Source of the DNA: Auriscalpium vulgare
Taxonomy: Eukaryota > Basidiomycota > Agaricomycetes > Russulales > Auriscalpiaceae
Assembly: GCA_019915015.1 (NCBI GenBank)
Contig: JAHBBC010000011.1
Location: 186,001-250,000, forward strand
Length of the DNA: 64,000 nucleotides
Reading direction: 5' to 3'
Position 1 is the stretch's first letter. Each line of letters starts with the position of its first letter. Below the pieces are notes generated by a model. It had not been told where the DNA came from. It did no database searches and saw only the letters and a list, made by a program, of their open reading frames with translations. Positions 44,262 through 54,430 of this stretch are shown in pieces. A program made the translations under genes and the position numbers.

Positions 44262-46358
44262 TTAGGAATTTGCGGAGGGGCCGGCGTGCGGCTCGCTCAC
44301 ATTCTGCGTCGCGCATTGGTCGTCAATTGCAATCACAGGATCTGCAACGTCACTGGGGCCCCCTTCGCCGCGACTGCTGGCCTCGCCCGTGTTGTTGAGT
44401 GGTGCTGGCACTGGTTCAACGACATCATGGGTGTCCAAGTCGGCTTCATCGAGTGCGGAGATAAAGCAGGGGCCTGTGAGACCGTATGACGCCGAGCCTG
44501 CAGCGCAGCCAGCCGTTGAAGCTCTCGTACTACGTGGTCCTCCGAAACAGCCTCGAATATTGGCGCGGGTTTGGAGGTGGCGGCACCCGAGTAGATGCGC
44601 CTGCGGCACATAGCAAGCACATAGTCAGCGATACAGCCCGCTCGGACAGCGTCATCACTGAACATACATTGCTTCCTCATAAAGCCGGCGGCGCGCCTCC
44701 ATCCAGAACGGCGACACTCCAAAGTTATCTTCAATCTCCCGCAGCAGCTCCAGGTACAGTTCTCGCTGCTTTGCTACGGAGAAGTCATCGCCGTTCTTCG
44801 GGTCTGACTTCCCTGATGACCACAACAAGAGCTGCTGGCGGACCTGGCAGCCAGTTCTGAGTGAGCTAATGGACAACGGCAGGACAATGAAGATGACGCA
44901 TACCGCAATCAATATGAGAGCTATGGTCACATTGGGACAGGATTGAAGCTGTCTGCGTACTCGACGCCCATCGGAGGCTGTCCCCGAGATCGACCACGCT
45001 TCTTGAACCATACGTCGTAGAACACTTCAAAGATGATGGATTCTGATACATTCCTTGATACTGCAGGGTGACTCGGTTGGCCATCTGCCGCCCCGCATTA
45101 GCTCGACACAACAAGAGACCAGATGACGAAGAGCGCACCTCGTAGTGAAAGAGATTCTTCGGGCCTGTATAGAACTCTACCACCGCTTTATTGTGATCAA
45201 TATCCGCCAGTGATTTTGGCGGGTCCCTGAGTCCGAAGTGTCGCATGATGCGACTGTTGACTGCATCGCGAACTGCATTGCGCAGACAGCCATCGGCTCT
45301 CTCGAGCTGTGCAATGTCAGTACCTTGTCACTAGATGCATGGCAAACAAAGCAAATACTCACCAGCTGTTCCTTTGCTCGATCAATCACAGCTGCCTCCC
45401 CAGTCACCAATCGGAGCGCCAGGCTTTCTTGAAGGCGCGCGTGAATGACATCAGAGCGGTCGTTATCCTGCGGAAAGGGATCAACAGTCGCAACATAAAC
45501 CTTGACGGCCTTTGTCGCATCTTCTAGAGCAAGCCGAATGTCCGCATTGTCGTTGTATGTTGTTAGCTTCGGGCGCTTTGCATTTTGGTTCGCCTTCTTG
45601 AGGCGCCTTGCGGTTTGCTTAGTCGCCTTTCTTGTGCAGACAAGCGATGTTTTGACGACCGGCGAGACGTGCGCGAGAGCCCCTGGGTGTTTCAGCGAGT
45701 GGGTGAGATGGGGCGCCTGCCTGTGGGACAGATTGCACCGTTGTGCTGGCCTGCAACAAGACAGGGAGCGCCGGCCCCGTCCAGCTATGCGCTCTACGAA
45801 GCTCTCGATTGGCTCTGCTGTAGGCGGCGTGGATGTGGTTGGTGTCAACTGCGGGGCCACGACTTGAACATGGTCTTGTGGCATGGCCTGTGCGTGCGGA
45901 ACCCCGAGCATCTGAGTGATACCGGCATAATCCTGCCCTAACTGTGTGGGTAAGAGGTGGGCGAAAGACGGAGCGCGCGGGAAGTGGACGCTAGTATTAG
46001 GAGTGACTGGGGGAGGGTGTCGGAAGGGAGCCGCTGTTACTGTCGGCGGCGCAAATGGTATGACCGGTTGACCGTGGTATCCTTGGGGTATAAAGGCGCT
46101 GTGTTGGCCCGCTTGGTACTGAAGACACAAATGGTCAATATAGTGTTGCGGACAGGTCAATGGCAGACTTACCGCTGCCCATTGCGCCTGCTGTGACTCA
46201 GCCCACTGCGCTGCACTTGAGGATGGAGCTACACAAGGCTCTTCAGTGGTGTCCTCTTCATCACCGGCGTCGCTTTTTGAATACAAGCTGTTGCTCTCCA
46301 AGTCGCGCAAAATCAGGCCTCGGAATGGGGTGTTCTCTTTGTCGGTCCTGCTCGACAA
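44262..46358 (-). CDS. Plavaka-borne DUF6532-like protein (frame breaks)
   Basis: Minus strand from ATG 46358. The first part is Pro/Gln-rich and probably disordered. From about 45560 it reads RPKLTTYNDNADIRLALEDA, LQESLALRLVTGEAA, then (after an intron at 45363) LRNAVRDAVNSRIMRHFGLR and YTGPKNLFHYE. Next come IIFEVFYDVWFKKRGRSRG, ADSFNPVP, LLREIEDNFGVSPFWMEARR, and an acidic tail ending near 44262. The order (helical core, a short segment before a conserved W-F, then a final helix-rich block) resembles DUF6532, an agaricomycete domain of unknown function. Frame is lost near 45060 and at GGGG 44469-44472. Convergent with the coiled-coil gene and divergent from the transposase. Confidence 0.6.
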
Positions 46359-48171
46359 TCGTCCTTCACTAGACGTCGGCGGCGCAGGGCCCTGCCAGGT
46401 GCTTGCATGGTAGGACCACCTGGACCTGTCTTGACAATACCTACCCCTGGCAGGACAGAATGATAAATATACGAGGGTGGTGAGGGGTTCAATGGCTTAC
46501 CTGCGTCCGAGCACGCGAAAGACGAAATCAACGAAGTCGGATATTCTCACGTGCTCGAAATTACCTTCATCGCTCGCCTCTCACTTGCCCGACATTCTTG
46601 CACCTCGGATCTGCTCTTGATGGCGTCGCCTGCTATCCAACATGCTCAAAAGCCTCGGGTTATGTGTCATGGGTGCGGAGCTTACTTCAAAATGTCCAGC
46701 TCCATATCACCAAAAGTGCGAACTGCAAACACAAGACACATGGTCAGAGCAGTACTGAAGCCCAGGGGAGACCAACTTCAGCTCCTACCGCTGTCGCTCA
46801 GTTCGGAAGCACCCCTGCAAACCCCTCTTTCTCCGATCCACCGCAGCCGCTCTTCCTCCGAGTCCCGCGTCGCACCGGCTGCATCTCCTCCTTGCCACTC
46901 CCCCATCAACCCGCACGTCGCAGGCACGCTCCGAGCCTAGACAGGACAGTGCACGAGTATCTGCACGCCGCAGGAACCCCTGTAGGCAGCCAGCAGACGA
47001 CGGCGTTTGAGGCACGGAAGCTCTATCAGGAGCATAGCAATCGGACACCGTGGCACCCATTTGCAAGCCAAGAGGAGTGGCAATTTGCACACTGGGTGAT
47101 GAAAAGCGGGCTTTCGCAGAAGAAAATAGAGGAATTGCTTACCGGAGCGATGGTTTGTGGCCAACGTCATCTCTCGCGCGAAATATGAGCCTTATCAGTG
47201 TACCAGTTTCAGCAGTGCGTCGCAGCTCATATCACAAAGTACGGCACCTTTGAAAACAACAAATCACTACTCGATCTTGTTGACTCTCTGCCTGGGCCTC
47301 GTGCGTCATGGAGTATGGTGGAGATCAACGTCACTGGGAATGTCAAAGACATCAACGGCGAGATGAAGACAGAGACCCTCGATCTCTGGGCACGCGATCC
47401 GGTGGAGGTTGTCGCGGACCTTCTAGGAAATCCAGACTTCCGTGATCACATCTCGTATGCGCCTGTTAAGGTCACCGAGAATCAACCGCGCGATGTGAAT
47501 GCAATGGATATTGACAGTGGTTCAAGAGTCTCAGAAAATCCAGAGTACGTGTATGAGGAAATGAATATGGGGGAGTGGTGGGAGGAGATTCAGGTAGGCC
47601 ACTCGTTGAGAATAAATGTGACACACATGCTAAGTCGCACTCAAAAGACTCGTCTGCCCGCAGGCGCGACAGTTGTGCCGGTAATCCTAGCATCTGACAA
47701 GACCAATCTCTCAACATTGTCGGTGACAAGCAGGCTTGGCCGTCTACCTGAGCATCGGGAACATCAGCAAAGATGTGCGCCGACAGCCCTCAAAGCGCGC
47801 GACGGTCCTGTTGGGTTACTTACGGTGACCAACTTGAATGCTTCCAGGAGAAGGACCGCCAGATCGAAGGGTACAAGCTCTTCCACTTGGTGATGCGCAA
47901 GCTGCTTTTTCCGCTGGTGGAGGCCGGGAGACAAGGTGTTGACGTGCTGTGCGCAGACGGGTTCGTGCGACGCGTGTTCCCACTACTCGCTTCGTACATT
48001 GCGGACTTTCCCGAGCAATAGGGGAGCTCAGAGTAGACCGTTTTCGTTTCCGTTTCGTTTTCAAACGCCTTTCGTTTTCGATTCGGCGCCCGGCGTGATA
48101 TTACATAATGTCACTCAATCTACGCCGCTGCGCGACACCGCCGCCATTGCTTTCGAGCTCTTCCACCAGCC

Positions 48172-49494
48172 ATGGCCCGTGCTACCTACCACGATGAGAT
48201 TATCGACGCATACATCACATATATGGCTATCCAGATGGCACTCATGCCTCCATCTTCAGCCACAGCTATGATGGAGCAGCTCCAACGCGATAGCTCAATC
48301 CTTCACACCATCCTATCCTCCCGCTACATCAACCCCGTCCTCCCGTCGTTAAAGCCGGCAATCTCCAGCTTGCATGGGAGTATGCACAGGATCCTGCCCA
48401 TCACCACCGCTTTATCAACATGCTCCGTGTCTCTCCCCACGTCTTCGACACTATCCTTGGCCTCATCGAGGGTCATCCCGTATTCCAGAACAACTCGAAC
48501 ACCCCGCAGGAGGATATCCGAACGCAATTAGCGGTGACCCTGTACCGTATGGGTCGCTATGGCAATGGCGCATCTCTCGAGGATATCAGCCGTGCAGCGG
48601 GCTGTTCAGAGGGCGCTGTGGAGCTATACACGGAGAGATGTCAGGAGGCGCTGATGTCCTTGCATGGGATGTTTGTACGGCCGCTAACAGAGGAGGAGAA
48701 AGAGGTCGAGAAAAGGTGGATTGATGAGCAGCTTGGTTTCACGGGATCCACCTGGAGGGAGGGATGGGTGATGTACGACGGGACAATTGTTGTCCTGTAC
48801 AGTCGCCCCGGCCTCGACGGTGACGCGTACTACACAAGGAAGTGCAACTATGGGTTCAACGTCCAGGTATGCTGGATATCTTCTAATAGCTCCTGACTGA
48901 CATATCTGTACACAGATTGGCAATACACCGTCGAATCTACGAATCGTTGACTATTCGCTTGGCATGACCGTTCTGCTCATGATGCATCTGCATTTGAGCA
49001 TACTGCAGCTGTCAAGCATACCGACTGGTTCTTCAGAGGTGACGAGTTTGCATGGGGTGACTCTGCGTACCCTGTCAGCTCGCGGACCATCCCAGTTCAC
49101 AAGAAACCAGCGTCGTTAGACCGCTCAAATGCCTTATTCGACAAACACGTAGCTCGCCTACGCGTTCGCTCTGAAACACACCATGGGTGCACTCAAGGGC
49201 CGATGGCAATCCCTTCGTGGCTTACGGCTCAATATCCGTTACAATCGGGACCATATACGAGCGTGTCGGTGGATTTCATGTTGCATCATCTTGCACAACG
49301 CAGTGCTCGACATCGAAGGATGGGCGAGTGGGACAAGCTTTGCGACTTGGCACTCACGTGCTCAGGAAGAGGACGATAGGGGGGAGCCAGATGATCCTAT
49401 AGATGATGATATCACAGAGGATGATGATTGCGAGGCTAGGAGACGTGGCCTTGTGGCAGAAATAGTAGCCGCTCAACGAGCAGGACTTGTATAA
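48172..49494 (+). pseudogene. PIF/Harbinger transposase of copy 2 (small frameshifts)
   Basis: Exons 48172-48866 and 48916-49494. Relative to copy 1 it lacks one C in the run at 48335ish (AACCCCG against AACCCCCG), lacks one G near 48970 and gains an A near 49174. It keeps the G that copy 1 lost after the catalytic Glu, so HTMGALKGRWQSLRGLRL can be read here. Between the copies a full-length 424-residue consensus can be inferred; no single copy is intact as sequenced. Confidence 0.82.
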
Positions 49495-49608
49495 ATGAAC
49501 AAGATTAAATCTGAGATTGTAAAGAGTAAGAGAGATATAATCAGAAAGAAGAAAGGACTGTGTAGCATTAAATGAGAGGCTGCAGTTAGAAAGGACAAAA
49601 GCAAATGA

Positions 49609-51203
49609 TCAGACTAAGCCTCGCTCCAACTCGTCTGGAACCACAGATGATCCTCGTCCAAGATCTCTGTCCAACTGGCTCTCATCCCAGGGAGGACTAT
49701 TTTCTCTCTGGCTTGTCATCTCGCTCTCGGGCTCATCATCCGGAGGTGTCGATGCGCGCGGCAGAGATGAAGGCGTCGATGCAGCGGTTGACATAGAGCC
49801 CGTGCGTGAGATGGAACGAGCGGGCGTAGCGGCGGCGACAACCAGAGGAGGATTCTGAAGGCGCGATATATTTTCACGGAGATCTTGAAGCTGCAGCTGA
49901 AGGTCATCGTCAAGTGCTTCCGACTTGCGGCGATACTCATCGTTCGTCCACAAGCCAATCTGCAGCTCACGAAAGAGGCGGTCGTGGCGATCGCGAGCGT
50001 CTTGGCGAAGACTATTCATGTCATCGCGCAGCCTGTCGACAGCTTTGCGGATGTTCTCTTCCTTTGACACCGCAAAGCTACGCCTGCCACATGAATTAGT
50101 CCACGTGCATTACCAACAACTAGTATTACTTACTCGATGGACTCCTTCAGTATGTCTTGAATGCCGGTGCGTGACGTGGGCTTGAAGCGACCCTTCAAGC
50201 TCTCCAGCTTCTCTTCCGACAGGTGTGCGGGAGTCTTCTTCGCACTTGCTTGCGACGAGGGCGGCACGCGGTTCTCTTTGGGAGTGTGTGGCGTCTGCGG
50301 TGGCGATCCGGGCCGGGTGCGGTCGCAGAAGAGTCTTGCGCGAGAGGCGCCGGGCCATCGTGAACGCGTAGGACGGGGTCTATGTCCTCTTCGCGCGGTT
50401 GCCGCACAGGTGGCGCGTCGTCGGGAGGCTGATAGTGCACTGTGCGGTGACCGTCCGGACCAACCCCAGTCGTGATGATGATCGGGTTTTCATTTGGGCG
50501 GGTGGCAAGGATCGCGTGAATTCGGGGGAAGACAGCGAACTCGGCCTCGATCTCCTCTGCACAGGATGTGTTAGCCTCCAGCGTGCTCATCGGAGATCAC
50601 AAAATGAACTTACGCCAGATATTCTTGTGGCGTGCATCGGTATCCTCGGATGGGCCATCTGGCCCTATGTAGCAGACCAAATACTCATCTGGACCATCGT
50701 CGGCATCACCTGTGTCGACGATGGCCTCATTCCCAGTGAGGACACCTCCACCCGTGCACTTAATGCGCCGAACCTTGGAGTGATAGGTGATGCGTAGCCT
50801 ACACAAGCCTGTGAGCACGTATGAGGCATCCAATAAGGGTATGGACATACTGATTTATTTTCCCGAGCACCTTTGCTCCCAGACTGACGAAACCGAGTCC
50901 GGAGCATCCTTCCAGAGGATGCGAGCAAGCCGCTGACCCGCTGCGACCTTACTTTCTCCGCTTTTCTTCTGGAAAGATGTCAGTAACAAAGCCCAGATGA
51001 TGCGTGGGCCACCTGCATACCTCACCACGCTTGTTACCAAACATAACCTTGCGATTTTGCGGCTGTTCGAGCTCCGTGATGAGCTGCAGGAGCAGCTCAT
51101 TTGGCTTCTTATTTGTGCCCCAGCTGATGTTCTCCTCACGGGATTTCTTGCCCGGAGCTGTCTCAGGCTGGTCGGAGTCCGAGCGGCCGCGTTTCCGGGG
51201 CAT
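49609..51203 (-). CDS. Myb/SANT-like DNA-binding protein of PIF/Harbinger copy 2 (small frameshifts)
   Basis: Same exons as copy 1, start 51203, stop 49611-49609. Differences from copy 1: a base lost near 50308 (GATCCGGG against GATCCCGGG) and near 50891. Otherwise near-identical, including the C-terminal coiled coil. Confidence 0.75.
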
Positions 51204-52461
51204 TAAGAGAGTAGGAGAGTGTAGATTAAGGAGGTATCGCGAGGGAATGAGTGTGTGAGACACGAAGACGCCGCACAACGCGAGCGTCACCTAAAGTCAC
51301 ACGATTGTCACACATCGGGTCACTTATGCCGCGGGCCGAATCGAAAACGAAAGGCGTTTGAAAACGAAACGGAAACGAAAACGGTCTACTCTGAGCTCCC
51401 CTAATGCCTCATCGTGGGCTGCAAGAATAATCGGTGCCCTACATGCAAGGTGCGACCCACCGAGCGTGGCGACCTTCTCGACACCATTTTCTATCGAACC
51501 CCATTATTTGATCCCGCCACTGGGCGCACTGCAATCCCACTGTCCGAGCCTGGCGATGACTACCATCCCATCCCTCATCCATTCTGGGAGGACCTTCCAC
51601 ACGTCAATATATTCGGCTGCATCACTCCTGATATTCTGCACCAACTACACAAGGGCGTATTTAAGGACCACCTCGTGAAGTGGACAACTACCGGTCACAA
51701 GATCGCAAGCGATGCTCGCTTCGCCTCTATACCTCCTTACCATCGCCTTCGAATTTTCCGCAAGGGCATCTCGAAAATCACGCAATGGACAGGGAACGAA
51801 TACCGGCAGATGGAAAAGGTATTCATCGGGATCCTTGCAGGTCTGCATGTTGACGAACCCCGCGTGATTATCGCCGCCCGCGCGATTCTCGACTTCATAT
51901 ACATGGCTCATTTTCCCTCCCACTCGACCTCTACTTTGGCCGACATGGCGCGCGCGCACGAAGAGTTTCACCGGAACAAACAGGTCTTCATCGACCTGGG
52001 CCTTCGCAAACACTTCGACATCCCAAAGTTGCACTCGATGAACCACTACATACCCGAATCGTCACGTACTGTGCGTTGGATGGTACGAGCACCGAGATTT
52101 CTGAACGCCTTCACATTGACTGTGCAAAAATGGGTTACCGAGCCAGCAATCGCAAGGGATATATCAAGCAGATGACTGTATGGCTGCTGCGGCAAGAGAA
52201 GGTGGACCTGTTTGACTCGTACGTTCAATGGTCGACGGGATCTCAATGATCGGCACGCAAAACCAGACGCAAACCTTCCGCGACGAGGCACATGCTGACG
52301 ATGAGTCCGATCCAGATAGCGGCAGTCTCTCAGACGACGACGACAGTGATTGCGCACTCGCAGACCAGTCCGCTAGCACGACAGATGGATCATCAGAATC
52401 AGGCAATGACGAACAAGATCTCCTGCCCACATCTGTTGTCCATCTGAGACGCCTCTGATAG

Positions 52462-53083
52462 GTGAGTCTCGAGATTCGGGCGTAGGACGGGCGAGAGACG
52501 AGCCCTGGGAGGAACCAAAGGTGTGTTGTCCTGTCGGTACGGGGCTTCCCCGTGTTGACAGACCTCCTCCGTAGCACGGAAGGAGTGGAGGGCGAGGAGA
52601 TGTGATCACGCCCGTAGGCGCAAGGCCCGAGCGGGAGCTCAGTCGTTAGGAGGCTTCCTCCTGGTGACTGGCTCGAGAGAGAGAAGGGCGAGGCGCCGAC
52701 GGCCCAAGTGCGTCGCGCGTGTGTGGTTCTGTGGGCGCGCTGTTGGCGCTCGAGAAGCCTCACGCGCTCGTGACTCGTCGCGTCGTCGCGTCGTCGATTC
52801 TCGTAGTCGACTAAGCAACTACTTTGCTTGAGGGAGACTTGAAGAGAATTGAGGAGGACGAAGAGACGAGAAAAAGAGAAGGAAAAAGAAACACGTTGTA
52901 TTGATGATGCACGATGCTGTCAGTACACGACTTATATACTTACAGACATCTTGAAACTCCGACTAATCTAATCTATTGTACAGTAATCTAATAGCGTCCT
53001 GCGTCGAGACTGATGACCTTCTGCCCGCGTTACCTCCGGGCCTCTTTCTCCCGTCACACCATCCCCACACCTCAGCTCCGCAG
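52462..53083. repeat. 622-nt intron-like insert with 7-bp flanking repeats
   Basis: Flanked by CTGATAG at 52455-52461 and 53084-53090. It begins GTGAGT and ends GCAG, exactly like an intron, and interrupts the region between two conserved Plavaka transposase blocks. GC-rich, with no coding potential I recognise. Present at the same place in both arms. Confidence 0.6.
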
Positions 53084-54203
53084 CTGATAGCGTCATCCTC
53101 GGCCGTTTGTGTCTGCTCAATTTATTTTCAATAGACGGATATACTAATATGCCTTTCATACCAGGTCTATCGCTACAAAATTCGACAGAGGCCAGCACTT
53201 GGTCATCGCACGCCGAGTGAGATTCAGGCCATGTTCAACATCCCAAACACCAAGTTTATTGGCGCGCTACGTTCATTCCTGCACTCAGAGATCCGGACAG
53301 TCGGATGTCTCATTCTACCCTTTCCGACATCCACCTGCGACGACTTGCGCTGTTCACGAGGTTCAAACATGTCCTGGCTCCTCAACGAAGTCGTACACAT
53401 GCGGGCCACGATGACCTCGTGCTTGCCGGCCCTCTTCGACGTACTCCAACCGACTCAATCAAGGAAAACATTCGAGCAAGCACCATCTTGTTTGTTGAAG
53501 ATGCCTCAAGAGCATCCAGCTTTGGTGTTCATGGTGAGGATCTGTTGGCCCATGGCAGTGACGTGGCATTGACGACGGGCTCAACAGGCTACCGCATCGG
53601 CCGAATCCGTGTAATTTTCCAGCTTCCGGGTGACATCCAGGGCCTCCGACCCATAGAACGAGCCGCAGCCAGCCCACACCTGGCTTATGTAGAGCTGTTC
53701 ACGCCCTTTTGTCCTGAGCCTGAGCCGCTTTCGCGCCTTTACGAAGTGTCGCGCATGTATACTCCAGATGGTGCACGGGAGGCCATCGTCATTCCGCTAG
53801 ACTCCATCTTCCGTAGCTGCCACCTCCTGCCCATATTCCCTTCGTCGACTCATACAGGATGGACATCGGACAATGTGCTGGATGTCTGCGAGAATTTCCG
53901 CTTGAACTCATTCTCAGATCACCACATGTATACATTTGTTCAAGTCTAGATATAAGTAATATTCGTATCGCAGCATTCATCGGGCCTACTCTACCTGGTA
54001 TGGACTCCGGGGCAAGCATCAGCCTGAGGACTGTCGGCCACTGGCGCGTCAGCCGCCATTCCGCAGAGCGGAAGCGTAGGCGCCCGTAAGTACTCGACAA
54101 CCTCTTAAATTGCCTTTCGAGAAACATTATATATTGTTGTAGATACGAGACACGCTTGCGTGGAGACACGGTCTCCCTGTCATGATAGAGGGAGCCTGTG
54201 ATC

Positions 54204-54259
54204 CACCATTGAGAGCGTGTCTCAATGGTGTCCACCATTGAGAGCTCGTCTCAATGGTG
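54204..54259. repeat. Two tandem hairpins in the Plavaka right subterminal region
   Basis: CACCATTGAGA and TCTCAATGGTG form an 11-bp stem with a 5-nt loop at 54204-54230, and the same stem recurs at 54233-54259. Further CTCAATGG copies lie at 54290. They match motifs at the left end of the element. Confidence 0.75.
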
Positions 54260-54430
54260 ATTCCGCTGAGTCATTTGAGCTGCTGGCTCAATGGCGAGCC
54301 GGTCCATTTCCCTGATGTAGTCCCGATAGTACCTATCGGAACCAGGAATATATTTGAGTGTTCCGCGCATGTCATGACAATACTCTTATATGTATACATA
54401 TTTACTTGCTGCCCAACACATCATCCACGC

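Larger units (their letters stand above)
48020..51402 (+). mobile_element. PIF/Harbinger DNA transposon, copy 2
   Basis: 3,383 bp, complete, with terminal repeats 48020-48086 and 51336-51402 and a perfect AAT duplication (48017-48019, 51403-51405). It lies inside a codon of the Plavaka transposase; removing the element and one AAT restores an open reading frame. Gene layout as in copy 1. Confidence 0.95.
46620..53949 (+). pseudogene. Plavaka transposase, split by PIF/Harbinger copy 2
   Basis: Upstream half, 46620-48019: zinc-finger-like CHGCGAYFK, TVHEYLHAAGTP, FASQEEWQFAHWVMKSGLSQ, then after introns TFENNKSLLDLVDSLPGPRA, WARDPVEVVADLLGNP, VVPVILASDKTNLS and GFVRRVFPLLASYIADFPEQ. The reading frame would continue (GAG CAA TGC CTC) into the downstream half at 51406: NRCPTCKVRPTERGDLLD, FGCITPDILHQLHKGVFKDH, LHSMNHYIPESSRT, a 622-nt insert, then GALRSFLHSE, AYVELFTPFCPEPEPL and RSCHLLPIF to stop 53949. 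These are the conserved blocks of Plavaka transposases of basidiomycetes. Besides the insertion, frame is lost at AAAA 46689-46692, several GG/CC doublets at 47712-47850, and 52243. Non-functional as it stands. Confidence 0.82.
48016..54020. repeat. Inverted duplication, arm 2
   Basis: Partner of 37065-43054. It starts one base before the target duplication of PIF/Harbinger copy 2 and ends 71 bases after the Plavaka transposase stop. The last ~300 bases of the Plavaka element (54021-54320) are outside the duplication. Confidence 0.93.
43065..54320 (+). mobile_element. Plavaka-type DNA transposon carrying three genes, with a nested PIF/Harbinger
   Basis: Termini are imperfect inverted repeats, CTACATCAGAGAAACGGAC at 43065 and the matching end at about 54302-54320 (reverse complement CTACATCAGGGAAATGGAC). 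Subterminal regions on both sides carry many CTCAATGG/CCATTGAG motifs. Genes: a coiled-coil protein (43387-44122, plus), a DUF6532-like protein (44262-46358, minus) and the transposase (46620-53949, plus). Without the nested 3.38-kb element the transposon is about 7.9 kb. I could not identify a target-site duplication. The superfamily call rests on the transposase motifs. Confidence 0.78.
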
